Source: Adiantum capillus-veneris
Lineage: Eukaryota > Streptophyta > Polypodiopsida > Polypodiales > Pteridaceae
Reading direction: 5' to 3'
Length of the DNA stretch: 64,000 nucleotides
Assembly (NCBI GenBank): GCA_014529385.2
Contig: CM043942.1
Location: 60,527,684-60,591,683, forward strand
In this document: positions 22,149 to 32,609 of the stretch, piece after piece
Layout of the letters: each line of letters starts with the position of its first letter
Numbering within the stretch: position 1 is the first letter of the stretch
Made by a program: the position numbers and the translations under genes
Notes under the pieces: generated by a model
Told to the model about the DNA's origin: nothing
The model's input: only the letters and a program-made list of their open reading frames with translations
Databases searched by the model: none

Positions 22149-23606
22149 ATGGCTTTCTCTTATCTGGAATTTCATGGAAGAAGTGGTGAAGATGCGGAAG
22201 AATTTCTGGAGCAAGTCGAGGTGGCATGCATAAGCAACAAAATGTGTGATGAGGACAAGATTTTGAGGCTATTTGGATTGCTTTTGAAAGATGAGGCCCG
22301 TGTTTGGTTCATGGATTTGGAAGCTAAAGAAGCAGTGGCTTCTTCTTATGGTTTGAGTCTTGACAAGTTTATAGAAGCTTTTTTAGAGCGTTTCCAGGTT
22401 TTTGAAGATGCAAATGCAGTATGCAATGAGCTCAATGCTCTTAAGCAAGGTTCTTGTCAAGGTGTTGATGCCTATGTACAAGGTTTTACAGATTTATGGA
22501 CTCGTTGGTGTGTTGCTCTTAAGGATGAGACCCCCCCTTGTTCATTGAAGAAAAGTTCTTTTGTTGATGGTTTGTCACCTTGGTTGCGGTTCAAGGTTGA
22601 GTTGAAGAGGCCTGAGTCTTTTGAAAAATCGGTATACATTGCAAAGCACAAGGAATGGAAGTTTAAGCGTCTTGAGGAACATGGTATCAGTACAGGTATG
22701 CATGTGCAAGATAGATTTGACATGGAAGATGAAGTTAAGCCTAAGCAGGTGAAAAGTAGCCTATCCTATGATGTTTCTCGTTTCTTCCCAAGGTCTATTG
22801 TGAAGCGTAAAGAGGTCTTGCAGGTTGACAGGTTTATGGAAGAGCCTAAAGAGGTGAGTAATGCTTTGGATACAGGACTGAAAAGTCTTGAAGAGGATGC
22901 ATTGGCTATTTGTGTACCTTGTGATTCTGGGTGTGAGTGTGAGGTTGAGGTTATTGATGATGAGCACGTATCTTTGGATACTAGTTCCTTGGAAATTAGG
23001 GAAGAGGGAAAGGTTGAGAGCCATTTTGTGGATTTGTTGGATGTGGAGCCTGTTTTGAAGCCATATTTTGATGTATGTGCAATGATTGAACCGATTTATG
23101 AGCATGATTGTGGTTTAGAGCAGGGATCTGTATTCTTGGAGACTGATGAACCCATGCTAGAAGCTATGGATAGTGGTGCTAGCCATGATTATGCTTATGA
23201 TGATGAGAAGGGGTTTGGCATATATGAGTCCAATCTCAGCTATGTGGATGCCTATGCTAGGGATATGTGTGCTGCGGAGATACTTTTGTGCTTTGAATAT
23301 CGACAACTTTACCTTCACACAATGCTTTTAGCTACTTGGGTGCATGATTTGCAGGTTGCTGCTATGGCTGGTGAAGCCAAGATGCCAGGTGATGAGTCAC
23401 TTGAGTTGTCTCTATCGGTTGGGTTGAATGTGGCATGCAATATTTATGCTTTTGGAACTCCAGACAAGGGGGATGTGTTAGTTGGATATGCCTATGGTGA
23501 ATTTTGGTTGATTGTTGACAAATGTAGGTGTGGTGTTATGACGCTTCTTGTGAATCAGGCGATATACCTTTGGCCTTTTAATCCAGGTGGAATGAGCATC
23601 TACTAG
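22149..23606 (+). CDS. Retrotransposon gag-like protein (Ty3-type capsid)
   Basis: The frame is open from 22074, but the ATG at 22149 (MAFSYLEFHGRSG) is the natural start, giving 485 residues. The N-terminal 180 residues match the Retrotrans_gag pattern: FHGRSGEDAEEFL, then ..LLKDEARVWF, a YG....F...F..RF segment, QGVDAYVQGFTDLWTRW and KSSFVDGLSPWLR. Such proteins form the particle that packages element RNA. The C-terminal half is acidic, has no CCHC knuckle and ends without a protease. The frame is completely open, unlike nearly every other ORF in the window, which fits a recently active element depending on Pol supplied elsewhere. Confidence 0.8.
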   Translation: MAFSYLEFHGRSGEDAEEFLEQVEVACISNKMCDEDKILRLFGLLLKDEARVWFMDLEAKEAVASSYGLSLDKFIEAFLERFQVFEDANAVCNELNALKQGSCQGVDAYVQGFTDLWTRWCVALKDETPPCSLKKSSFVDGLSPWLRFKVELKRPESFEKSVYIAKHKEWKFKRLEEHGISTGMHVQDRFDMEDEVKPKQVKSSLSYDVSRFFPRSIVKRKEVLQVDRFMEEPKEVSNALDTGLKSLEEDALAICVPCDSGCECEVEVIDDEHVSLDTSSLEIREEGKVESHFVDLLDVEPVLKPYFDVCAMIEPIYEHDCGLEQGSVFLETDEPMLEAMDSGASHDYAYDDEKGFGIYESNLSYVDAYARDMCAAEILLCFEYRQLYLHTMLLATWVHDLQVAAMAGEAKMPGDESLELSLSVGLNVACNIYAFGTPDKGDVLVGYAYGEFWLIVDKCRCGVMTLLVNQAIYLWPFNPGGMSIY

Positions 23607-23642
23607 TGTTGCTGCTGCTGAGCATGAATGCTCTAGCAGGCT

Positions 23643-23652
23643 AAGGGGTGGG
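23643..23652 (+). other. Polypurine tract
   Basis: AAGGGGTGGG eight bases before the 3' LTR; primes plus-strand DNA synthesis in LTR elements. Confidence 0.7.
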
Positions 23653-23659
23653 CAAATTA

Positions 23660-24805
23660 TGTCAGGAGTTTTTTGGAGCAAGGGATTGCGCATATGTATA
23701 TACGCATGCATGGTGCATTGAATAGAGGATTGTCCATTTTCTAGAGCCAGGTGGTTACGTGGGGCCCACATGTGTACAGGTAGGACAGCATGTACATAGT
23801 GCATCGATTTTCACTATCACCAGTACCAGTGTGTTTTTTCTACAATAAGGAGGAGTTGTTAGCGCGTAAAAATTCTCGAGGAAGCTATCCGCGGGCCAAT
23901 GCCATGAGGTAAGCAGGTGCGTCAGATGGCATCTAGTGGCGTCAAGAGGCCGAATGGGGTCAGTACTTGCATGCGGATGAGTACGGACACGACATGGGTG
24001 TTTTCTTGTGATAATTATGCAGAAAGGTCATCATGAGGACCACTTTTTGGGGCCACTCCACATGGTGGCAGGATGCATTATTGAAAAGAAATGAGTGCCA
24101 AGTGTGCGGATGATGCAAAAAGGTGACAACTATGCACTACGAGGTCAGTTTTTGGCCTGTTCGGGGTCCGTTTGAGGTCATCTAAAAGGCCAAGGGTGCC
24201 CAAATAATAAACCTAAGTGTGGGAACTGAAAAAACAGAGAGAAGACCAGAAAAAACGTGGAGAAGAGAGGAGGAACAGCCACAGGTGTGTTTTTGCTCAT
24301 TTTGGAGCCTGTTTTGGCCGTAAACTGCTCATCCGAGGTCGGACTTGAGCACTTTGACATTGTAGACTGGGGTTTTGGGCCGTTCCGGACGCGATGGCAC
24401 TGTCCATTTTTCCAAATTCCTCACTCTTTTTCTGTTGTTTTTCTGTGTAAGTTTCTCCTATGAGCGAAGCTTCTTCTCCAATTTGTGATTGTATCTGGCA
24501 TATTTTACCCATATTGTGTGAGTTGTTTGCCCCATTGGTGTTGGCCCAAGCTCATTTGTATCTAAACATCAAAAATTCTCCTCTTTTGAGCTGAGTTTTT
24601 TGGGTGTGTGTGTGTGTGTGTATGTCTGTGTGGAGTGGGCAAGTGGATAGTCTCTCTCCTCTCACTCCAGAGGTGTGTTCCCTGTCTCGGCCAGGTGTGT
24701 TGTGTAAGCCGAGTGGTGCCCCATAGTGTGTGTGTGTGTGTATCTTCCCAAGAGTGTGTGTCGGGTCGTTATTGAGGCGCTGTGTGTGTTTTCATCCCAC
24801 TCACA
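23660..24805 (+). repeat. 3' LTR of the gag-only element
   Basis: Matches the 5' LTR. Carries an extra GAGTGGGCAAGTGGATAG-type insertion near 24632-24660 and a shorter second GT tract. Confidence 0.9.
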
Positions 24806-25707
24806 GCGCGTGGAAGCAAGCATAAGATGTCAACCTACACGCGACCGACTCCTAACTAATTCTTACAGAGGTCTCTACCGATTGCCTAAGTCACAGCCTT
24901 CAAGAGTGCATAAGAGGAAACTTCCTACAACGCTTTCTAGAGCCGAACACCCATCAAACAATCTCGAAACACCATAGAACTTGAAGGAGACCCTACTAAT
25001 ACCAATAGGTCGCTCTCCCTAAGGTCTATGAACCAAAATCCCAACCCAAAACACCTGGTGCAGAAACACGTAGGATGTCTGGCCGAAATCTGCAGGTCTT
25101 CGTTTCCAAAATCTAAAGTGCCTAATGTGTAGTTCTACTCAATGTGAACACGTGGATATGCTGCAATGCAAAATCGGACAACATATGCTCACCCAAACAC
25201 CCGATGAAGCTCGTAGAAGGAGCTCGCAAAACCGGACTGTACGCACGCAATGTAGGTATCGACGCGTAGCTCTCGTCGGGGGCAACACACTGCACTTCTC
25301 CACTCTTGATTCCAACCACCGGAGCAAACATAGCGTCAAGATGAAGCTCACACACTCTCTCTCGTACACAGTACGCTCACTCACAGACTTCAAAACTTCT
25401 TTTTAAAAAGACAAAAGGTTTTTTCATTAAGGTCAAAAAGTGGTATATATACCTTACAATTTCTCAAACCCTAAAGTTCCAAAATCAACCATCTACTCAA
25501 TCTAACTATCAAAACTGGGATACAATCTGGAAACTTCTGTAAGTCCCAATATTTACAAGGTGAAAAATCAGGTTTTCCTCAATGAATGAATACTTACAAA
25601 AAATAATAATCCTCCGAGTAGTTAGTGTTGTGGGGTGTGCCCAGCTTCTAAGAGTCCCCCCCCCTCCTTGCTCATTTCGTCCCCGACATGGCCGTTGATC
25701 TGATTCT
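24806..25707 (-). other. Non-coding 3' part of the minus-strand element
   Basis: No convincing gene. Short overlapping frames at 25122-25406 on both strands look fortuitous. A half-site CACGTAGGATGTCT lies at 25067-25080; the full palindrome occurs four times at 29.3-30.2 kb. This ties the two sides into one element interrupted by the gag-only insertion. Confidence 0.45.
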
Positions 25708-28700
25708 TCATCGTATCGTTTCTCGCATCTTGAGCAGAGATTCATATCTTGCATGCAGGTTTATCATTGTCGGGCCAAAAATGTCAGTGTTTATGGTGGA
25801 GAAGCCTGTGTAGAATGCTTCTTCAAAAGCCTGGAGGTGATAGGATGGTAGAAACATTATCCTTTGATACAGCGCATGTATCACCTCCTTAGAAGGCTGA
25901 CCAGACTGATCATAAGCGCATCTGTATGTATCTTGGAAGAAAAATATGTTGTCGGTCACCTCTCCTGGCTTGAAAGTCTCGAACACTGCTAAGAGGGTTC
26001 TGTAGATTTTCCTCATTATAGTGCATGTAAGGTCAGGTGAGCCAGTGAAAAACTTTATGGCGCCCGTTAGGGTTTTCACCATGTATTGGACACTTATTCT
26101 CTCACCTGCCTTCAAGCCTGGCAGCTTAGGGTAGTTCAGCCAAGTGGGTTGGCTTCTTTGCAATATTTCCTGCGCTTTCCACGTCCTAATCCTTGGTAGA
26201 GGACAAAAGCTGAGGTTGTCTCTCATATTTTTCGGTGCCTCTACCAAGTGGATTAGGTATTGTGGGTACTTTGTAAGCCAGGCCTACCTCCACTTTGGCT
26301 GAGAATACACAATGATCTTGATCCCTTTTGGTTTTGAGATATCTGCATTATAAAGGGGTACGGCTGGCTCTTCTATGATCCCATTGTTTATGGTAGCTGC
26401 CTCATATTTCAGCAATGGATATGGGAGAGAGGGTTGAAGCCACTCACGCCCGAGGTTGCTGGCGTCGATCTTCTGAATGGTCATAGACTTGAAGACCCCC
26501 TGCTCCCACTCCAAGGCTTCCTTTGTGGTTTCTCTGAGCTCCACCTCTATTGCTTTACGCAATTTTTCTTCCTCTTCCTGTGTTAGATCCTGTGGCTCTT
26601 GAGAGGATCCTTCTAGGATTTCCTCTTGCATAGGCGTGTCCACCGGATCTGCCACATTTTCTAGGTCAATGTCCTTATTGGCAGCTGGCCCTGTGCTTTC
26701 TGGCTCTCCTGCTTGCTGTCCTTTTAACTCCTCAATTTGCCTCAGGAGTTTCTGTTTTTCACTTTCTGCTTCTTCGCCCATATTCACGAGGAGGTCATTA
26801 AGTTCGGCATTTATTCTTTCCGCCTCCTCGAGCTTTCTCTTCATGCTTTCTACTTCCTCTTGCAAGGCTTTTTGGCCCTCTTCCATTCTCGTTTGCATGA
26901 CTATAGATCCTTCTGCCATCATCAATCTCTGATTTTTCTCTAGAGTCAGCTCTTTCTGAAGTTCTTGCATTTGCTCTTCATAGAGTTGACTCTCAGTTGT
27001 GATTTGAGTCGAGCTAGTAGCTCTGACTCTAGCAGGTGATGCTCACAGCCTCTAGATGGTATGGTCTTTTACTTTGAGATGGTCCTTGAGCTCAAGGACC
27101 TCATCCTAGCTTGCTTCTTGATCTATCTCTGCTCTTTCCTTGGCGTTCCTCATGGCTTCTACTTCTTTAGATTCTTCTGTCAGCTGTAGTGTTAGATTAT
27201 CTCTTTCCTTCTCGGCATCTAGTAGTGACTTGCTGAGCTGCTGACACTCTTCTTCAACTGCTTGCATTCTTTTTGTGGCTACCTGATTTGCTTCTTCCAT
27301 TGCCTGGCAGTTTTGTAGTGCCCTTGCTAGGCTGGCCTGTAGCTCACCTTCCCTCTCCTTTTGCCTTTGGCTTTGTCCTTGCAGAGCGTCTACTTTCATT
27401 TTAATCTTTACTTCAGTGGCCTTGAGAGCTGTCATCTCTTTCTCTGAAGCCATGGATTGTGCTCTCAACCCTGTTAGCTTTGTCATCACCATGTCCCAGT
27501 CGTTGGGGGCGGGTGCAGGTCCACTGTATCTGTAGAAATTTCCTTTAACTCTACTAGCCTAATGCCTTGCATCTGTTCTTTAGGCCCTGTCCTCGCCAAG
27601 TCAAATGCGTCTGTGGCGGCTTCTTCCTTCGTATATCCTACAGCTAGTATGTCCAAAAATGCATAATAATAATCTTCTAATTCTTTTTGCTCACTTTGAG
27701 GCTTAGCCTCTTCTTTCGGCTCCGGTTCTTGTCTCTGCTCTTGCTCACCTACTTGCTGTTCTTCTTGTTTGTCCTCAGCCTCCTTATCTTCTGGTGGAGG
27801 GCTGCTAGGAGGTGGTGAGGGCGGTGGTGACGACTGTGGGCTGGGTTTAGGGCTGGCCGGTAGAGATGTTGGCTTGCCCTTTAAATCCCTATCTGCTTTA
27901 GTTTTTCTTTCTCTTTCTTGGCTCTCTTGCTCATCTAGCAGTTTCTGCCTTATTTGCTGTACTTCCTCCTCTGTGAAAGGGACATGTGGAATGTTCTCTG
28001 ATGCAGCATCAAGAATCTCAAAATTCTTGACATAGTCTTCAAATCGGTCCCTTTGCACTCTTCTGGACGATCTTAACATAGACTCTAGAGAAGGCTTCCA
28101 GAGTTCACTTAAATCACCCTTGAGGGCTCTCTCTGCTTGGAAGCTCTCCATCGGCCTCTCTAGTCTTGCCGCTTTCTGTGACCTTGTTTCTTTAGCCGGC
28201 ACTTGAGCAAATTCTTTCTTCCCTTTCTTCTGCTCGGGCTGCTCCTCTTGAACTGGCTCTAGCCGTCTTTTCAATCTTGTTGCCACCCTTGGTGCTCTTT
28301 GCGGCTCATCCTCCTTGTCTTCTTTTAGCCTCAGCCAATCATTCTGAGACGGGGGGTCAAGCCACCTTCCCTTTGCATGTAGTGTCCCATAAATCACCTT
28401 GGTGATTAGTTCTCTTGGCACTATATAGGTCGGCTTCTTGTTACCCATCTTTACTAGGTTGTCATGTATATATGCCGCATAGTTGATTATCTTTGGGGTG
28501 CCTTTCATCATTGCCCAAGTGAATGTCGTGGCAATTGCACATGTAGTCATTCTATACTTCTATGGCCTCTTCGTGCACATGTGGAAGTACTGGTTGTATA
28601 ACTGGCTCATGATTTCCACTCTTAGGTTGGCAATGTCTTCAAAGGTGTAATTCCCCTTTTTCTCATGGTACACCTTTACCTCATCCCTTCTTTTTGTTAC

Positions 28701-29153
28701 ACTATGCCCCTCGTTGGAGAGGTCTAGTACATCTTCTACAACCCACTCAGTGATTATTATCTCCGTTCCTGGCCTGCCTTGTAGATCTTTTACTTTGGCC
28801 ACTCCATCCTCTTTGATGGTTGTCACAAACTCCCAGACTCTTTTGATGTCCACCCCTATCGGTATTGCTTCAAAGTAGTTGTGGAGATCAATCTTCTCCA
28901 AGTATCCGGCCATCTTGCTTCGTACGAACTTGTTGAGCTCTCGCGGCAGCATTGGTAGCTCTATAACATTGCCTTCATTGTCCTTGAACACTCCTTGGTA
29001 GATCTTTAGGTCGTTGGACTCTAACAGATCTTCTTGTATCCATGTGTTGGTGGGCTTTAGTGTTCCTTCTGGAATGACGAAGGGTTCCACTTCTTCCAAG
29101 TAATCTTTGATGGTCATTTTCTTCTTCTTTGCCGGTGAATTCAAGGCTGCCAT
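25708..29153 (-). pseudogene. Long plant retroelement/transposon-associated ORF with coiled coils, multiply broken
   Basis: Read right to left, five open segments form what was about 1,150 codons. 29153-28560 (MAALNSPAKKKKMTIKDYLE..) runs in the same frame through one TAG into 28550-27486. A frameshift leads to 27492-27106, then come stops, 26970-26284, and 26247-25708. The first third contains PTYIVPRELITKVIYGTL, a conserved-looking block I associate with putative plant transposon/gag-like proteins. The second is rich in P, E and K. The middle is long heptad coiled coil (MEEANQVATKRMQAVEEEC). The last domain has KLPGLKAGERISVQYMVK and IFFFQDTYRCAYDQSGQPS. No RT, protease or zinc knuckle is seen. 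It may be the structural protein of a large non-autonomous LTR element; function unknown. Confidence 0.55.
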
Positions 29154-30200
29154 AGATCCTGTTTCACTCAGTAGTCCGAAGTTAGTGTTTTTTCCATATT
29201 AGCTGTGAAACTGAGTTTTAACTATCCAAATGACTTGAAAATTGAAAATAAAGCTTAAAAGGAAATTGTAAAGCTGTGCATGTGCTCACATTGCAAATCT
29301 GGCCAAAAAAAATCATCTAGACATCCTACGCGTAGGATGTCTTTTTCATCAAAATTGGCTCATACTTGACATGCTGGTAGTGTAAGGCTCATGGAACATG
29401 GCTATATGCTTGGATTTGAATTTGGATATCAAAAAATGGATTTTTGGACTGATTCAGGCTTTAGTTTACAATTTGGGTAGAAAGTCCATTATAGGTAGCA
29501 ATTGATGTCCAAATGGGTTGAAAACTGGTATATGGGCTTATTGCACCATGGTATTGGCTCCCATGATGTCACTCTTTGCACAGAAGGCTAAATTTATGAT
29601 GGAGACATCCTACGCGTAGGATGTCTTTTTCATCAAAATGACATGAAACTTGTCCTGTGGGTTATTCTTGGCCTGTGGAATATGGCCATGTTTTTGGATT
29701 TGGATTTGGACAAGATTTGATGCTTGTAAGGGCCTGTGTGGTGTTTTTAGGCTCAAAAAGTGTATCTTGATAGTGTTGGGGGTCAAAAATGATTAGAATG
29801 GCTTCAAACTTGATATATGGGCTCCTGATGATGAGGTGATTGGATCTGGAATGATCAAACATCCCCTGCTGGTCAAAAAAGTCAAATAGACATCCTACGC
29901 GTAGGATGTCTATTTCATCATTTTTTCCTTTTGACCACACAGATTGGTTGTTGATGTGTTGGTGAATGTTTTGTGTAAGTTTCATTGGATTTGGACAAGA
30001 TTTGGTAGGTCTATGGCCCATTACTGCCTCTATGCCCTAACTTTGCGTTTTTTATGCATATGAGCTAAATTTTAGTCCAAATGTGATGAGACTTGGTGTA
30101 TAGCTTGTAAATGTGCATGATGAAAAATGTTGGAGTCTGTGCCCAAAAGTGCCCTTGAGACATCCTACATGTAGGATGTCTCCTTGTGAGTTTTTCATGG
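29154..30200. repeat. About 285-bp degenerate tandem repeats with a 24-bp perfect palindrome
   Basis: The palindrome AGACATCCTACG-CGTAGGATGTCT occurs at 29319-29342, 29603-29626 and 29888-29911, with a variant centre CA-TG at 30158-30181. Spacings are 284, 285 and 270 bp. The sequence between shows weak repetition (phrases about ..CATACTTGACATG.., ..GGATTTGGATTTGGACAAG..). It lies upstream of the minus-strand ORF that starts at 29153, so it is probably the 5' leader of that element. Confidence 0.75.
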
Positions 30201-31635
30201 ATGGTGCTCCTAGTGCTTGCCCTTGGCCCCCCTAAGTCCCTTTTGAGCCTAATTTCAACAAAAAAGTCAAATGGATAGAGAATAACTCCCTGTGTGGACT
30301 TCAGAGCCTCTGAGCCGTTTTTTGACTTTTGAAGTGCTTTTTGGCGATGAAATTTCTTGATGTTGGTCTCCATAGCTTCCCGATCCCTTGGGGATCCTTG
30401 CCGTATGGTTTTTGTCGATTTTGGCTTCACCGGAGCTCCATTTGGCAATTTGTCGCTTTTAGAAGCACCAGTGGTTGCGTTTACATACCTTCGATGATTT
30501 GTGGTGGTCTACCGCCATAGGACTTGGTTGTTGATGGTCTAGGAAGGCCGCTTGTGAAGTTTGGTGGCAAACGGACTTGCGGTTTGGCCGCAAGAGCAAT
30601 TTGACGCTTTGTGTGTCTGATGCCGTCTTTGAAGTTTAGTGACGCTTCGGGTCACTTTTTGGTCATGCGGGTCATATAGACTTGTCGAGCATGTCGAGAT
30701 GCTCCTACCCATGAATTTTGGTAGCATTTGGTCGCCGTTTCGCTGATTTCCCATTTGGTGGCCTCTTGCGGGTTTCTGGGAATTAGGGTTTTTTCCGATG
30801 GTTTCCTACTGCCTTTGGACATCCTGGACTGGTCTCCTAGACTAGGGTAAGCTACCGATGAAGTCTTGTTGCTTTCGGGTTAGTCGTTAGGCCGCCGTCT
30901 CTATTTTTAGGTCTCTACCGCCCGCTTTGTGTGTGACCCCTACGCTAGTTTTCGCGACATAATGACAAACATGCGTGAAAAACTCAAGGTGGTGAGCCTA
31001 CCTCTCATGTCTGGAGCTTCTCGGGTAGTCGTGTGTGTCGTAGAAGCTGCTGGAAGGTCGGTCCGCTCTAGGTGGCAGAAGCTCTCTCCACAAAGTCAAT
31101 AGTGACAATGAGCTAAAAATGAGGTGAAAATTTCTTTTAATGGAGGTCCCCGAACCACTTTTCACGAAATTTGACATGTGCTCCTATCTTCTTGCGAGAT
31201 GCGGTTTAGGCTCAAAAATTTCTTGATTTAGACTCCATTTGCTCTGTTTACCAGAAATTTGGCATTTCGGTCAAAACCTGGCCAAAACATGCTTTCCGCT
31301 CTAGTCTCATAATTGCACCCCCACAGTACCATAGGTTGTCCTATAGTCACTGGTCATCCCCATATTTTTTTTGTTTTTCATTACGACTGTTTTTCACTTG
31401 TTTTTTGTATTTTTGATGTTTTTCTGCCGAAAATTAGCAAAATTAAAAAGAAAATAGCAAATCAAACCCAAAAAATCCCCAAAAATCAACAAGGTATCGC
31501 CTCGGAGTATGTTCCGTGCATAGGTTGAAAAAGTTGTGCTTATGCCTAGTCAATTAATGTGGCCCTACTTTATGCATACTTGGTCAATGCATGGAAAAAT
31601 TAATCCTGTGCAAGAGAAGGGAATAAGCAAGATGC
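30201..31635. other. No gene seen
   Basis: Moderately GC-rich, non-repetitive at this scale. Short frames on both strands (30065-30448 minus, 30329-30520 plus) lack features. Probably the 5' region or LTR of a neighbouring retroelement; no PBS found. Confidence 0.4.
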
Positions 31636-32607
31636 TTATTGGCATTCGCCGTCGAGGTTTCCTGTTTTCTTTGCAAGTAACACTTGTAACTCTATTGCTC
31701 TCTGTTTAATTGTCTTTTTTGCAAAAGGTACTTGCTTTGCCAACACTGTTGATAGAGCCGTAGCTGTGTCTAAGGAGAGAATTGACTGGGCCGTAATGGT
31801 TATGGGCCGTATTGCCTTTGCTTTCCATTGGTATTTTGTTGCTGCCGGTTTTTGTAGATGGTTTGGCACTTTCTTGTTTGCCACTGGTTTGTTGTTGATT
31901 GGCATCCAAATAAGTCGGTTTTCCTTTGTGAAATGCAGTTGTCTGCCATTTGTTGTTGCTTGTACTGAAGGGAGTTCCTTTTTCTTTTGCTTTGGTATCC
32001 AAATGCGAGTGACATTTGGGTTATGGCTAAGCATTTTCTTTGGGATCCATATGTGTTTTATGCCCTTGGTTTGTGGTTGAACCATCTGCTTTGTTGGAAT
32101 TCTGTTGTTGCATTGTTGTTTTTCTGCCATGGCATTTCTATCCTTCTTCATCCATACTTGTTTCCCTTGTTTTGGTAACCTAGATCTTGGCATTGCGGTC
32201 GGTGACTTCATATGTCTGTAATTAGCATGGTTGGCTTTTACCTGATTGTTGGTCTCGGGTATCATGTTGTTGTTTGATGGCATTTGTGCTTTTGGATTTG
32301 TTTCCAGTGATTGCATGGCTTGCAGCTGATCATTCTGGTATTGTTGAGCAAAGGCTGTCACCTGTTGTTCATGTGCATGTTGAATTATGACTGCCTTTTC
32401 TTTCCAATCTATCTGCACATTGTACTCTTTTTGCCAAGGTTGCCCCAACATCAGTGGTGGGTGTTGAGCAAAGGCTGTCACCTGTTGTTCATGTGCATGT
32501 TGAATTATGACTGCCTTTGCTTTCCAATCTATCTGCACATTGTACTCTTTTTGCCAAGGTTGCCCCAACATCAGTGGTGGGTGTTGTGTGCTTTCATCCG
32601 CCACCAC
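31636..32607 (-). pseudogene. Retropepsin C-terminus plus W-P-K linker fragment of a retroelement
   Basis: An open minus frame of 323 codons. Near its start are two copies of a 40-residue block containing PLMLGQPWQKEY and VQIDWKAKAVII, which matches the LGxPWL...IDW end of retroviral-type aspartic proteases. Downstream are repeated short motifs HIWIPKK, RIWIPKQ and LIWMPIN in a basic, glutamine-rich linker of the kind between protease and RT in some plant elements. The catalytic DSG part is absent; the sequence ends where the plus-strand pol begins. It is a fragment in opposite orientation to its right neighbour. Confidence 0.5.
32341..32582. repeat. 120-bp in-frame tandem duplication
   Basis: Two units (about 32341-32462 and 32463-32582), nearly identical; one visible difference is TTTTCTTTCC versus TTTGCTTTCC. 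They duplicate 40 codons of the minus-strand protease fragment exactly in frame. Confidence 0.9.
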
Positions 32608-32609
32608 AT

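Larger units (their letters stand above)
19990..24805 (+). mobile_element. Gag-only LTR retroelement (non-autonomous)
   Basis: Bounded by LTRs of 1,128 bp (19990-21117) and 1,146 bp (23660-24805), both starting TGTCAGGAG and ending CTCACA. It is flanked by a 4-bp direct repeat GCGC (19986-19989 and 24806-24809). The 2,542-bp interior has a candidate PBS (TGGCGCC at 21124), one long gag-like ORF, and a polypurine tract AAGGGGTGGG at 23643-23652. No protease, RT or integrase is present. The LTRs differ by a few substitutions, GT-repeat length and one 28-bp indel, so the insertion is fairly young. Confidence 0.9.

Noticed and set aside
22472-23105. Minus-strand ORFs within the gag ORF
   Set aside because: Shadows of the real plus-strand gag frame.
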